Assembly (NCBI RefSeq): GCF_019375555.1
Contig: NZ_JAHXDN010000001.1
Location: forward strand, 1,155,501 to 1,219,500
Direction: 5' to 3'
Length of the DNA: 64,000 nt
Source: Roseobacter insulae
GTDB taxonomy: Bacteria; Pseudomonadota; Alphaproteobacteria; Rhodobacterales; Rhodobacteraceae
In this document: in pieces, positions 9,191 through 18,986 of the stretch
How positions within the stretch are numbered: the stretch's first letter is position 1
How the letters are laid out: each line of letters starts with the position of its first letter
Made by a program: the position numbers and the translations under genes
Notes under the pieces: generated by a model
What the model was told of the DNA's origin: nothing
The model's input: only the letters and a program-made list of their open reading frames with translations
Databases searched by the model: none

Positions 9191-10261
9191 CTAGAATGCC
9201 GGTGCGTTGCCGGCCCACGCTGCTTGGAGCAGCGCGCGAACGTCTTCCCGCGTCACGGGCTGTGGGTTGGGATAGGGTTTCTGGGTCGCGAGTGCGGCGG
9301 CGCGGTCCAGATCGGTTTTCTGAATGCCAAGATCCCGCAGGGCCAGGGGCGCGCCGAGTGATCTGGCGAAGTCATAAAGGGCCATACCGGGCGTCTCACC
9401 ACCCAAGGCTGCCGTCAGTGGCCCGAGTTCGCGCCTTGCCGCGCGCGCATTGTAGGCAATCGCATGGGGCAGGATGATCGCGTGGGTTTCTGCATGCGGC
9501 AGATCGAATGATCCGCCCAGGGTGTGGCAGAGCTTGTGATGCAAGGCCATGCCGACCCGCCCCAGAACCGTCCCGCAGGCCCATGCGCCCTGTTGCGTCA
9601 CGGCGCGCGCGTCCAGATTGCCGGGCGCGTCCATGACCCTCGGCAGCCCGTCGATCAGTGCGTGAATGCCGTCAAGCGCCAATCGGGTCGTCTCAGGGGT
9701 GCGGTTCTCGGCATAAAGCGCTTCGGCGGCATGAGCCAGCGCATTGAGCCCGGAAGTAACGGTCATGCCCACGGGCAAAGTCGCCACCAGTTCCGGATCA
9801 TAGAGGATCACTTCAGGCAGCACCCTGGAGCTGCTCAGGGTGGTTTTCTCGCCTTTCTCGGTTTGCCCCAGGATCGGTGTGGCTTCGCTGCCCGCATAGG
9901 TCGTGGGCACGGCAATCTGTGCCAGATCGGTTCGGTAGGCCAGCGCTTTGCCCAGCCCGATTGTCGAACCTCCGCCGATGGCGATCAGGCAATCTGCGCC
10001 CGCCAGCTTGAGGTGTTCCAATGCATCTTCCGTTACGGCGACCGGCGTGTGCATCGCCGCCTTGGTGTAGACACCGGTTGCCCGGCCCCCAAGGAGTTTG
10101 CTGACCTCCAGCGCAAGGTCGCATTGTTGCGGGGTGGACAGAACGAGAGCCCTGCGCGCGCCCAGACGGTCAACCTCGGCGCCGATCTCCCTGCGCAGCC
10201 CCGCGCCAAAACGTACACGCACGCCGTCTGTCTGGTTGATGTCATGCAGTGCCGCGGACAT
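9191..10261 (-). CDS. Maleylacetate reductase (iron-type alcohol dehydrogenase family)
   Basis: This 356-residue enzyme has the family cofactor loop GGGSTIGLGKALA (about 95-107), PTTYAGSEATPILGQTE, and the distal histidines in HHKLCHTLGG and LPHAETHA. It reduces maleylacetate to 3-oxoadipate with NAD(P)H, the step after hydroxyquinol ring cleavage. A strong GAGGAGG ribosome binding site stands 7 bases before ATG 10261. It is the first gene of the operon and is divergent from the LysR regulator. Funnelling aromatics to 3-oxoadipate then links to central metabolism through genes not in the window. Confidence 0.9.
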   Translation of the reverse strand: MSAALHDINQTDGVRVRFGAGLRREIGAEVDRLGARRALVLSTPQQCDLALEVSKLLGGRATGVYTKAAMHTPVAVTEDALEHLKLAGADCLIAIGGGSTIGLGKALAYRTDLAQIAVPTTYAGSEATPILGQTEKGEKTTLSSSRVLPEVILYDPELVATLPVGMTVTSGLNALAHAAEALYAENRTPETTRLALDGIHALIDGLPRVMDAPGNLDARAVTQQGAWACGTVLGRVGMALHHKLCHTLGGSFDLPHAETHAIILPHAIAYNARAARRELGPLTAALGGETPGMALYDFARSLGAPLALRDLGIQKTDLDRAAALATQKPYPNPQPVTREDVRALLQAAWAGNAPAF

Positions 10262-10331
10262 GGGCTGGCCTCCTCGGGGATGAGACTAGCCAACGAAAAA
10301 CGACATGTTGATAAATCTTCGGTCAATTAAT

Positions 10332-10346
10332 ATAGCATAATGTTAT
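10332..10346. promoter_or_regulatory. LysR-type (T-N11-A) operator overlapping the regulator start codon
   Basis: ATAGCATAATGTTAT is a 15-base inverted repeat with one mismatched pair around a central A, and it contains a T-N11-A LysR box (T10333 to A10345). It lies in the 83-bp region between the divergent maleylacetate reductase and LysR genes and overlaps the regulator's ATG at 10345. That layout suits autoregulation and inducer-dependent control of the catabolic operon. Binding is inferred from the pattern only. Confidence 0.55.
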
Positions 10347-11292
10347 GTTACTGGATCCGCGGCACTTGCATATTCTATCGGCCATCGTGGATGCTGGCGG
10401 TCTGAGCGAGGGGGCCATGGCGCTGGGAAAGTCCCAGCCGAGCCTGTCGCGGATTGTTGCCAACCTCGAGGCCCGTCTGGGTGAACCGCTGTTCGAAAAA
10501 GGCCGCAGACCGCTGCGCCCGACCGAGTTGTGCGAACGCCTTGCTGCCGAGGGTCGAACAATCGCCCGCGCCACCCATGCCGCACAAAGCATTGCTGATC
10601 GGTTCACCTCCGGGCAAGCGGGCAGTGTCCGGGTGGCGGGGACACCGATCTTCATGGATGGCGTCATCTCGAATGTCATTGCGGGCTTTCAATCCGCGCA
10701 TCCCGAAGTGCGCGTGGATCAAAGCTATGGCTATGCAAAAGACTTGCTTGACGGGATCACCGCCGGGACCATCGATATCGGAATTTGCCCGATGGAAGAG
10801 GCGGATGTGCCAAGCGAATTCGAGTTTCAGCCAATTCTGAAGGGCAGAAACGTGATCGCCTGCGGCGCGGGTCATCCTCTGGTGCGCAAGAGATCCCTGC
10901 GGCTGGAGGATATCTCGGAATATCCATGGATCACGCAGCCGGTGGGCAGCCCGCTTTTTCAGGACCTGCGCGATGTGTTGAACAGCATCGGCGTGACCGA
11001 CTTCAAGGTCAGCTACTCCGGGGGGTCGCTGTCCTCTATCCTCAATGTTCTGATGGGGTCGAATGCCATGACCGTGTTGCCTTACTCGGTTGTGTTCATG
11101 CAGCCATCCAAGAGCATCCACGCCCTGCCAATCCGCATTCAACACCCCAGGCGGCAACTGGGGTTGCTGTCGAAAAAGGATGGCACGACGCAACCGGCGG
11201 CGCGCCGGTTTGTCCGACACCTGACAACTCAGTTCCGAAGCCTTTCGCAGGCCATAACAGAACGTCAGCGACAGGCAGTCTGGAAGTCGTAG
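10345..11292 (+). CDS. LysR-family transcriptional regulator of the hydroxyquinol operon
   Basis: This 315-residue protein has the N-terminal LysR winged helix-turn-helix (about 1-60, with ALGKSQPSLSRIVANLEARLGEPLFEK) and a periplasmic-binding-like effector domain (about 90-300). Its position, divergent from the maleylacetate reductase operon, suggests it senses the pathway substrate or an intermediate. The chosen ATG has no visible Shine-Dalgarno sequence and overlaps a T-N11-A box, so translation may be weak or the message may be leaderless. The homology-typical beginning MLLDPRHLHIL supports this start. Confidence 0.88.
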   Translation: MLLDPRHLHILSAIVDAGGLSEGAMALGKSQPSLSRIVANLEARLGEPLFEKGRRPLRPTELCERLAAEGRTIARATHAAQSIADRFTSGQAGSVRVAGTPIFMDGVISNVIAGFQSAHPEVRVDQSYGYAKDLLDGITAGTIDIGICPMEEADVPSEFEFQPILKGRNVIACGAGHPLVRKRSLRLEDISEYPWITQPVGSPLFQDLRDVLNSIGVTDFKVSYSGGSLSSILNVLMGSNAMTVLPYSVVFMQPSKSIHALPIRIQHPRRQLGLLSKKDGTTQPAARRFVRHLTTQFRSLSQAITERQRQAVWKS

Positions 11293-11369
11293 TCGCACCG
11301 CGGTAGCATCGCTGAGGACGCAAGAAACAGCTGACTTCAAGCGGGCGGGGTGGTGAAAAGAGGTATCCG

Positions 11370-11981
11370 GTGACGATACAACAACTCGTGACGTTTCTTC
11401 CCGCCGCGCTGCTCCTGGGTATCTCGCCCGGCGCCAACAATCTTCTGGCCTTCATCGCCGCGACACGGGCAGGCTGGGGTCGGACCGCGAAAAGCATCAT
11501 CGGGCGTCTCGCGGCCTGGGCGGTTCTGGTTGTTTTGGTCTCGCTCGGGCTGGATGTTCTGCTTCGGACCTCCGAACTCGCATTCGGCATACTCAAATGG
11601 GTGGGGGTTGCCTATCTGGGTTATCTGGCCTGGTATTTCTGGGTGGCCGACGTGGGTAGCGAGGTGGAGGTTCCGGACGTGTCGACGCTGGCGCGGCGCG
11701 AGTTTGTCACCCTGATCGGTAACCCGAAAGCTTACCTTCTGCTCACGGCATTCATGCCTCAATTTGTCAACGATGGAGCGCCGCTCATGCCGCAGTTGCT
11801 CACTCTCGGGGGAATCTACCTTGCCGTCGAAGGTGCCGCCGCGTTGCTTTGGGTTACGGCGGGGACGCTGCTGGGCGCACATGCGCTGACGCCTCTCAGA
11901 CGCCGCATCATCAATCGGGCGTCTTCCGGGCTGATGGGCGTTGCAGCGGTTCTGTTGGCACGCACCGAACAGGCGGTCTGA
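11370..11981 (+). CDS. LysE/RhtB-family amino-acid exporter
   Basis: This 203-residue membrane protein has about six hydrophobic segments. The family motif LGISPGANNLLAF follows the first helix and LIGNPKAYLL is in the middle. The family exports amino acids or their analogues. The start is GTG 11370, with an AAGAGG ribosome binding site. It follows the LysR gene by 77 bp on the same strand but has no obvious metabolic link to the catabolic operon. Its substrate is unknown. Confidence 0.85.
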   Translation: MTIQQLVTFLPAALLLGISPGANNLLAFIAATRAGWGRTAKSIIGRLAAWAVLVVLVSLGLDVLLRTSELAFGILKWVGVAYLGYLAWYFWVADVGSEVEVPDVSTLARREFVTLIGNPKAYLLLTAFMPQFVNDGAPLMPQLLTLGGIYLAVEGAAALLWVTAGTLLGAHALTPLRRRIINRASSGLMGVAAVLLARTEQAV

Positions 11982-12456
11982 CCGGTGTCCGCGCAGTCAT
12001 ATCCGCGAAAGGGTCCAAATGCATGGAGGGGCCGGGTGGGCGATGAGTGCCATGCGCGTCGAAAGCCAGTCAACGAGGCCGACAATCGGCCTTGCGCTGC
12101 ATCACCCGAACCCGAACCTGCGAACCGTATCATCACCCGCACGGCCGTTGCTAAGGCCCCCGAGCGAATAACGCGCCAGTGCCTGGCCTTCTGTCGACAG
12201 CGGTCACGGTTGCGCCCGGATGTTGCACGTCAGATGTGACCGCGATGGCACACGGGTCACCTGCGCGATATCTCGTTTTCAGGGGACCGGCACGCCCCCA
12301 GCAGGCATCGGTTCTATGGCCCCGCGATCAAGCGTTTTCACAAACAAGCCTGTTCAGTCAAACCCGGTATCGGTGTAATCCTGTTTGGTGTACCCTCTCG
12401 CCTTTGCAGGCGGTACAGCGGCTCAGACCCGGTCGCCAGGACAATGGAGGGGCGAC
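11982..12456. other. Gene-free stretch before the CGNR gene
   Basis: No open frame here resembles a protein and no RNA gene or terminator is evident. It presumably holds the promoter of the CGNR-domain gene that starts at 12457. Confidence 0.5.
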
Positions 12457-13011
12457 ATGACAAGAGAGTTTGAATTCGTTGCCGGGTCCCTGTCGCTGAA
12501 CCTGATTGACACCGTGGCGACCCGGACCAACGCACCGACAGAGCTTTTAGCCGTGCCCGCGCAGTTTGAGCGATGGGTAAATGCCGCCGGGTTCGAACAA
12601 GCGGTGCGGATTGATGCGGATCGGCTGGCCAAAGCCCGGGGGCTGCGCGAAGCCGCGCACGGCGTGCTGGCGGCGGTGCTTGCGGGCGACACGCCGCCAG
12701 CCTCTGCGATCAACGAACTGAATGACTGGGCGCGATTGCCCGGGCTGCGGGCACAATTTGTTGACGGGAAGGTGGTGATGACCAGCGCGGATCCGTTTGA
12801 AGCGGTCTTGGCCACAATCGCGCAGGACGCCTTGCTGCTTCTGAGCGCAGATAAGCGTGACCGGCTGCGTCGATGCCCCGGCTGCGACATGCTGTTTTTT
12901 GATCAGTCGCGTCCGGGAAAACGGCGCTGGTGCTCCTCCGCTTCCGGATGCGGGAACCGGGCGAAGGTGCGCCGGCATCGGCAAAGACACAAACTTCAGG
13001 ACAGCAGTTGA
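12457..13011 (+). CDS. CGNR zinc-finger / ABATE-domain putative transcriptional regulator
   Basis: This 184-residue protein has an N-terminal ABATE domain and a C-terminal CGNR zinc finger. The finger shows two CxxC-like knuckles (RCPGCDMLFFD and WCSS..GCGNR) followed by a basic tail KVRRHRQRHK. Family members are presumed stress-linked DNA-binding regulators, but none of the closely related ones is well characterised. Start ATG 12457 has a GGAGGGG site 5 bases upstream. An in-frame start at 12385 is less likely. It stands alone between gene-poor stretches. Confidence 0.82.
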   Translation: MTREFEFVAGSLSLNLIDTVATRTNAPTELLAVPAQFERWVNAAGFEQAVRIDADRLAKARGLREAAHGVLAAVLAGDTPPASAINELNDWARLPGLRAQFVDGKVVMTSADPFEAVLATIAQDALLLLSADKRDRLRRCPGCDMLFFDQSRPGKRRWCSSASGCGNRAKVRRHRQRHKLQDSS

Positions 13012-13279
13012 GGCAGGCCACCAGAATAATCAGCCCGTGCCAACGTTGAAACCGCCAGATCAGGATAAGCAGTTTCTCAGAGGCGGGTGCGTGCGTCGTG
13101 GTCCCCGGCGGCGTCTGCCGGGTTGGCATCATCGCCAATCAGCGCGGTCTGCGTATCCGGACGGCGGTGCATCTGGCGCTGGCGGCTTGTTGTGAGCCGT
13201 CGCTGGCAAACGCCCAGCAATTTTTCTGTGTCATATGAAACGCTTCGCGGCCCGACGCCGGACACTGTTGGCCGCCTTT

Positions 13280-14752
13280 TCAGGGAGACCAGTCACAGGC
13301 ATCCTGTGCAAAGAAAGCGGCCTCTTCGCGCGCCTCAAGCGGTGCGATCTCGCTGGCAACTGCCACCAGTTCCGCCACCGAACCATTGGGGCGGGCGCAT
13401 AGCAACTCGGCGTCGGAGTACCATTTCTCGTCCAGCAAATCCAACCAGAACCCCCAGGCCTGCGGGTCGTCCGGCGCATTGCGCGCCCATAGCTTCGCCT
13501 CTGCCAGCGCCTCGTCAAGACTTTGATCCGTTGCGTGGTAATAAACCAGGAACGGATCGTCCGGCGCCAGATTTCTTGCAATCCGGAAGTCGTTTTCGGC
13601 CTCTTCGGATTTGTTTATCACCAGCCGCGCGCGGCCCAGATCACTCCATGCATAGGGGTCCAGCCTGTCCACTTCGACCGCCATCCGATACAGCTCCTCG
13701 GCCTTTTCAAACTCATTCAGCCCTTCCATCGTGCGGGCCTGCGCTGTGCGGATAAATCCGTAGTCAGGCGCGAGCGCAGCGGCCCGATCCAGCACGGCAA
13801 TGGCCTGCCTCTGCATGTCTTCGTCCCGTAGAGTGAACCCTTTTTCCGACAGTGCCTGACCCTGCAACAGCAACGACTGCGCTCTGACCGCATCCTGAGC
13901 GGCGGCGCCGCGGGACCAGAAGGGTTGTTGAGCGCGCACGTCGTTTCCAACCTCGATCGCCTGCGTGCTGAGGGCAATCGCCTGATCGTAGTCCAGATTG
14001 TCCAGCGCAACGAACCCCAGCAGCGTTGCGGCCTCCTCGGCATTGGGGCCGCGCTGCAACAGGAGTTGCGTCGCGATTCTGGCCACATCCAACTGCCAGT
14101 CTTCGAAGTTGTCAAAATAGTAATACCGGGCGGCAACAAGGGGGTCGATTTCCTGTTCCAACAAGGCCAGAGCGGTGTCGTTAAAATAGGCCTCCATCGT
14201 GCGGTCGCCAATCGGGCCGGCGGAAAGCACCCGCGTGCCATCGCCTGAAAAGATCCGAATTCTGAGCGATATCTCGGTGTTCCGGCAGGTGCTGGCCAGA
14301 CAGACGAACTCGCCCGCGATGCGCGTCTGTGGAAGATTGAAAAGCGACCGCAGCACCCCGGTGATCCGCTGGAGCGACAAACCCGATCCGGGCTCGACGA
14401 CGTCGAGTTGGCGCGATGCGGTCTGGATGCGGACGTTCTTTTTGCTGTCCCCGGTGAAATTCCTGATATCTTCGATCGCGTCCCACAGCATGTTTGACGT
14501 CACAAGACCGCTATAGCCGTCCTTGCTCAGGGTTTCCGTCACGCCGATCTCTTCGAGGACAATGGGCGCCCGCGTCAAATCTCGGATGGCGACCACCAGC
14601 ACGGCGACAACGGCCAACACGGCGACGGTGCTCAATACCGCAGACCGCAAGAATGCCAGTTCGGACAGGATGCGCGCCTTGCGCGAAGGTGCATTGGCCG
14701 TGTCAGGGGGCGTATCCTGACCCGGGGTTGCGTGGTTTACTTCATCTGGCAT
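13280..14752 (-). CDS. Single-pass membrane TPR protein of the TIR/RyR cluster
   Basis: This 490-residue protein starts at ATG 14752, which has a GGGAG site 6 bases upstream, rather than at the longer in-frame start at 14800. Residues 1-34 are hydrophilic and end with basic residues (SRKARILSELAFLR). A single membrane helix spans about 35-57. The rest, including TPR-like helical repeats at roughly 235-430, would then be periplasmic by the positive-inside rule. The only cysteines lie beyond the membrane helix, four in all, including the spaced pair Cys151/Cys156, which fits an oxidising compartment. It is divergent from the TIR-STAND gene across 220 bp. Its function is not known. A role as periplasmic sensor or scaffold in the cluster is inference. 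Confidence 0.72.
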   Translation of the reverse strand: MPDEVNHATPGQDTPPDTANAPSRKARILSELAFLRSAVLSTVAVLAVVAVLVVAIRDLTRAPIVLEEIGVTETLSKDGYSGLVTSNMLWDAIEDIRNFTGDSKKNVRIQTASRQLDVVEPGSGLSLQRITGVLRSLFNLPQTRIAGEFVCLASTCRNTEISLRIRIFSGDGTRVLSAGPIGDRTMEAYFNDTALALLEQEIDPLVAARYYYFDNFEDWQLDVARIATQLLLQRGPNAEEAATLLGFVALDNLDYDQAIALSTQAIEVGNDVRAQQPFWSRGAAAQDAVRAQSLLLQGQALSEKGFTLRDEDMQRQAIAVLDRAAALAPDYGFIRTAQARTMEGLNEFEKAEELYRMAVEVDRLDPYAWSDLGRARLVINKSEEAENDFRIARNLAPDDPFLVYYHATDQSLDEALAEAKLWARNAPDDPQAWGFWLDLLDEKWYSDAELLCARPNGSVAELVAVASEIAPLEAREEAAFFAQDACDWSP

Positions 14753-14972
14753 GTCAGCTCCCGTAATTGGGTGTCTGTCTGCGATCATTACATGGATCAT
14801 TTGATTTCACTTAGAATTTTCTCGCGATCCGGGAACGGCAGGCATGGCCTCCTGCGCCCGCGGTGGCCTGATGCAGTTCGTATCGTGCAACCGGACACCG
14901 CCGCGCATGTTCGGTGAGATGTCTTGAGTTTTCATAGCAACTATTGGATGGTCAGGGCGTGGGGAAACGCTC

Positions 14973-17900
14973 TTGGCCAGACTATTTATCAGTCATTCCA
15001 GTGAAGATACGGCCGCGGCTCGGAAAATCAGTGAATGGCTGTCCGCGGAAGGATGGGATGATCACTTCCTCGATCTGGATCCCGAACGTGGCATCAAGGC
15101 GGGGGAGCGCTGGCAGCAATCCCTGCGGGCGGCACAAAACCGGTGCGAAGCCGTTTTGCTGTTGTTGTCCCCCGCCTGGGCGGCTTCGCGGTGGTGCGAA
15201 ACCGAATTCCTTGTTGCCAGCCAGCTGAACAAACAGATCATCGGGGCCATCGTTGCGCCTATGGAGATGGATGATCTGCCGCGCACGCTGACGGCGGAGT
15301 GGCACATCGTGAACCTCGTGGGCGACGACGGGTTTTCCCAGGAAGGGTTGGCGCGGCTGCGCACAGGCATCGCCGAGCTTGGCATCGACAGCTGGCATTT
15401 CAAATGGCCGCCGGACCACGACCCGCAGCGTCCGATCTACCCGGGTTTGCGCCCTCTGGAAGAAGACGACGCCGGGATATTCTTTGGCCGCGACGGGCAA
15501 ATCCTGCAGGCGCTGGACCGGCTGCGCGGCCTGCGCCGGGCGGGGTCGGGCCAGTTCATCATTCAGGGGGCGTCCGGGTCGGGCAAGTCTTCCTTCCTGA
15601 AGGCCGGTCTCGTCTGCCGTCTGGAACGCGAAAGAGATGTGCAGGCGGTTGTGCCGACCATGCGTTTCGGCCGCGCGGCGATCACCGGCAGGACCGGTCT
15701 GGCAAACGCGCTTGTGGCCAGTTTTTCGCAGGCCGGTGTCAAGCGCAGCGCGCGCGAGATGCAGGAGCGGCTTCTGGCCGGAGCATTGGCCGAAGAGCTG
15801 CGTGCGCTGCAACGATTACGCCCGCCCGGCGCGCTGATCCTGCCGATTGATCAGGCCGAGGAGCTGCTGGAACCGGACAACAGTGAAGCCGCGACCGTGC
15901 TGCAGGGTCTGAGCGATGCGGCCATGCATAACGACCTGAACGTGGTGACGATCATGGCGATCCGGTCGGACAGGTGGGAGGAACTGCAATCGCATCCGGT
16001 GTTCAGCAAGCTGGATCACGAGGTTTTCAGCCTGCCGCCGCTGCCGCTGGGGTCTTATGCGGATGTTATCCGGCGCCCTCTGGAACGGCTGGAGGGCAGC
16101 GGCCGCGCCGTTGATTTCGAAGAGCAACTGATCGACAGGCTGCTGTCCGACATCGCGGATGGCGGGTCATCCGACGGCTTGCCGTTGCTGGCCTTCACGC
16201 TCGAGAGGCTGTGGCACGACTTTGCCGCCTCGGGGCGGATTACGCTTGAGAATTACGAGACGACGGGCGGGATCAGCGGCGCGATCAATGCGGCGGTGGA
16301 ACAGGCGCTGACCCTCGCCGATCAGGATCGCGCCATACCGTTGGACAGGCAGGCCAAGATTGCCCTGCTGCGCCGGGGGTTCATTCCATGGCTGGCCGGG
16401 ATCGACGTCGATACAGGGCGCCCGGTGCGCAACATCGCACTGGCCTCGGAAATCCCGCAGGAAGCCCGGCCGATCATCGAGTTGATGGCGGATCAGCGGT
16501 TGCTGATACGGGATGTCGATGGTGAAACAGGAGAGGCGACCTTTGAACCCACGCATGAGGCCATTCTGCGTCAGTGGACGCTGGTCGGCGACTGGCTTGG
16601 CGAGCAGATACAGGATTTCGTCACCATCGACGGCATCAAGCGGGCGGCACGCGACTGGCGGGCCAATGACCGCGATCCGGCGTGGCTGACGCACGACGAT
16701 ATGCGGCTCGCGCTGGCGCTGACATCGGCAGAAGGAGAGCATGGCAAGCGGCTCACGCGGAATGAGCGTGACTATCTTGAAGCGGCGTCCGAGGTCTGGG
16801 ATGCCCGGGTCAGGCGGCGGAAAAGAGCGGTCAGGCTGCGCATTGCGGCCGGGGGCGCGACGCTGGCTGCGACCGCTGCTGCGGCTGTGGTCCTGTGGGT
16901 TTTCTGGCAGGATGCGGAGCGCGCCGAACAAAAGACCTTTGCCGCGCTGAAAGCGGCTGAGGCGCGCAGTTTTCTCGACAGGGGGTTGCCGGAACGTGCG
17001 CTTCAGCAGGCGCGCGCCGGATATCACGCTGATCCATCCGAAGCATCCCGGTCGGCTTACTTGACCGCCATTCTGGCGATCCCGGGTTCCCTGGACTTCG
17101 CGCTTGACATGGGGCCCGACGGTCCGGTTGCCCTGGCATGGCAGGGCGACGAAACCCTCGTGCTGGGGCAGCGGGACGGGACGCTCAGCAAAGTGGATTA
17201 TGCCACCGGTCTCGTCACGGCTGATTTTCAGAACCTCGCGCCGAGGCAAGCCCCGCTGAACGGATCGGAGGTTCAGCTGCGCGCGCTTGATGCCCAAGAC
17301 GGTGCCATTGCCGGGCTGTTCGGAGATAGCGCCGTGCGAAAGATGGCGCGGGACGGCACGATTGAAGACATAAGAACGGGCACCCAACAGGTGCTTTTTC
17401 TCAAGTCATTCGAGGATGCGGTGTTCGACCGCACACAGCGCGTTTTCGGGGTCGGCGGGGCGCTGGGTCAGGTATCTGTCTGGGATTGCCGGGAGCCGCG
17501 CTGCTCACACCACACCTATGCCGCCACGGCGCTGGATATTGGCCCGGATGATGCCAGAGCGGCCTTGGTGCGGGACGGAAACCTGTGGGTCGTTCCGCCG
17601 GGTGGGGAACTGCGCGCGCCGGTGTTCCAATCCGCGGTGCCGGGACCGGGCGGCATTGCCGATGTCAAATGGTCCGATGATGGCACGGTCCTTCGGATAT
17701 TGCAGTCCGACGGGCGGCTCTTTGACCTTCAGGCAGATACTCTGGCAGTTGCGGAGGCGGGCAGAGCGCCCGCCGGGCCAGATGGGCGCATCAAGCGGTT
17801 CGTAGGACCCGGCGCGCCCGCGTGGGTCACCTGTTTCGGGTCCCGCATCTGCCGCACGGGGACAGATCACATCATGCCATCCGTGGTACCTGCCGGGCTT

Positions 17901-18986
17901 GGCGCATCGCCCGTGCCCGGGGTGTTGACTGGCACGGCACCCGGTGCCGCCTGGTCACCGGGCAAGCTCGCAACCCTGAGCGAAAATGCATGGATAAGGA
18001 TCTGGAAAACCGCCGCCGCGGATCTTGATATCCTCCCGCAGGAGCCGGTGCGCGTCATGGCGGTCGATCCAGCGACAGGGGGCATCTATCTCGGTCTGCG
18101 CAACAACGACATCTACCGGGTTGCCCCCGGATCGTCGCCCAGCCGGGTTCACGCCGCGGCGGGGGGATACTTTCAGGACCTGACCGATCTGAGCATTGGC
18201 CCGGACGGGACAATCGCCAGTCTTGGCACACAACAGGGCCTGCACGTGATCCGGGACGGCGCGGTCGAGACCTTGATGCCCGATCACAGCGGCGCCAGCC
18301 GTCACATGGCATGGCTTGGCGCGGGGTCGCTCGCGCTGATGCCCACCGGCGATGACCGTATTGTGCTGCTCGATCTGAAGGTGCCCGATGCGCCGCGCCT
18401 CACCGCACCGCTGGTTGAAACCCCCTGGTCGGCGGTTGTGCATCCGGACGGCCAGCACCTGATCGTCAGCACGACCGATGGGGCAATCCGGCGGATTGAT
18501 CTTGCCACGGGACTGGAAACAGCACCGCTGGTGACGCCGGAACGCGCGAACAGCTATCCGCAAAGCCTTGCACTCGGGGCCTCGACCCTGTCCATCAGCG
18601 CGGATGCAACACGCATCATTGCCGCCCGTGGCGACGCGCATGTAGTCGTGTACGATCTTCAGACGGGTGACACTGTCTGGCAGCGGGAAATGCCCGGTTC
18701 GACCGCCAACAGGGTCGCCTTTGCCCCGGAAGGCCAGATGCTGGCGGTGCTGGCCGCTGACGGCACGCTGGCCGTCTGGGACAGCGCTGTGCCGGACCCT
18801 GAACCCTGGATTACGGTCAAACCGGGCGGCACGGGTCTGGTGCCAACCGATATCGCATGGCTTGATGCGCACCGGCTTGTGGTTCAGTCTCATGAAACGG
18901 GCTTCCAGTTGATCGACATGCGACCGGAAATCTGGGAGGCGCGCGCGCAAAGTGTTTTGCGCGGGCTGAGCGGGAGAGCGGAATGA
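14973..18986 (+). CDS. TIR-domain STAND NTPase with transmembrane segment and C-terminal propeller
   Basis: This 1337-residue protein starts at TTG 14973; no other start exists in frame upstream. Residues 1-135 form a TIR domain (LFISHSSED at 4-12) with the putative NADase glutamate Glu78 in WCETE. Residues 155-345 resemble an nSTAND1-type NTPase: YPGLRPLEEDDAGIFFGRD, Walker A GASGSGKSS at 199-207 and Walker B LILPIDQAEE around Asp293. A helical part continues to about 610. Basic ARVRRRKRAVRLR precedes a membrane helix at about 622-645. The C-terminal 690 residues have WD40/propeller-like repeats and two cysteine pairs (839/844 and 954/960). By charge rules the propeller faces the periplasm, with TIR and NTPase in the cytosol. 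STAND proteins are switch ATPases and TIRs often degrade NAD in immunity. The exact role is inferred. Confidence 0.8.
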   Translation: MARLFISHSSEDTAAARKISEWLSAEGWDDHFLDLDPERGIKAGERWQQSLRAAQNRCEAVLLLLSPAWAASRWCETEFLVASQLNKQIIGAIVAPMEMDDLPRTLTAEWHIVNLVGDDGFSQEGLARLRTGIAELGIDSWHFKWPPDHDPQRPIYPGLRPLEEDDAGIFFGRDGQILQALDRLRGLRRAGSGQFIIQGASGSGKSSFLKAGLVCRLERERDVQAVVPTMRFGRAAITGRTGLANALVASFSQAGVKRSAREMQERLLAGALAEELRALQRLRPPGALILPIDQAEELLEPDNSEAATVLQGLSDAAMHNDLNVVTIMAIRSDRWEELQSHPVFSKLDHEVFSLPPLPLGSYADVIRRPLERLEGSGRAVDFEEQLIDRLLSDIADGGSSDGLPLLAFTLERLWHDFAASGRITLENYETTGGISGAINAAVEQALTLADQDRAIPLDRQAKIALLRRGFIPWLAGIDVDTGRPVRNIALASEIPQEARPIIELMADQRLLIRDVDGETGEATFEPTHEAILRQWTLVGDWLGEQIQDFVTIDGIKRAARDWRANDRDPAWLTHDDMRLALALTSAEGEHGKRLTRNERDYLEAASEVWDARVRRRKRAVRLRIAAGGATLAATAAAAVVLWVFWQDAERAEQKTFAALKAAEARSFLDRGLPERALQQARAGYHADPSEASRSAYLTAILAIPGSLDFALDMGPDGPVALAWQGDETLVLGQRDGTLSKVDYATGLVTADFQNLAPRQAPLNGSEVQLRALDAQDGAIAGLFGDSAVRKMARDGTIEDIRTGTQQVLFLKSFEDAVFDRTQRVFGVGGALGQVSVWDCREPRCSHHTYAATALDIGPDDARAALVRDGNLWVVPPGGELRAPVFQSAVPGPGGIADVKWSDDGTVLRILQSDGRLFDLQADTLAVAEAGRAPAGPDGRIKRFVGPGAPAWVTCFGSRICRTGTDHIMPSVVPAGLGASPVPGVLTGTAPGAAWSPGKLATLSENAWIRIWKTAAADLDILPQEPVRVMAVDPATGGIYLGLRNNDIYRVAPGSSPSRVHAAAGGYFQDLTDLSIGPDGTIASLGTQQGLHVIRDGAVETLMPDHSGASRHMAWLGAGSLALMPTGDDRIVLLDLKVPDAPRLTAPLVETPWSAVVHPDGQHLIVSTTDGAIRRIDLATGLETAPLVTPERANSYPQSLALGASTLSISADATRIIAARGDAHVVVYDLQTGDTVWQREMPGSTANRVAFAPEGQMLAVLAADGTLAVWDSAVPDPEPWITVKPGGTGLVPTDIAWLDAHRLVVQSHETGFQLIDMRPEIWEARAQSVLRGLSGRAE

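Noticed and set aside
16167-17387. 406-codon minus-strand frame opposite the TIR-STAND gene
   Set aside because: It is a shadow of the TIR-STAND gene; composition is typical of antisense translation.
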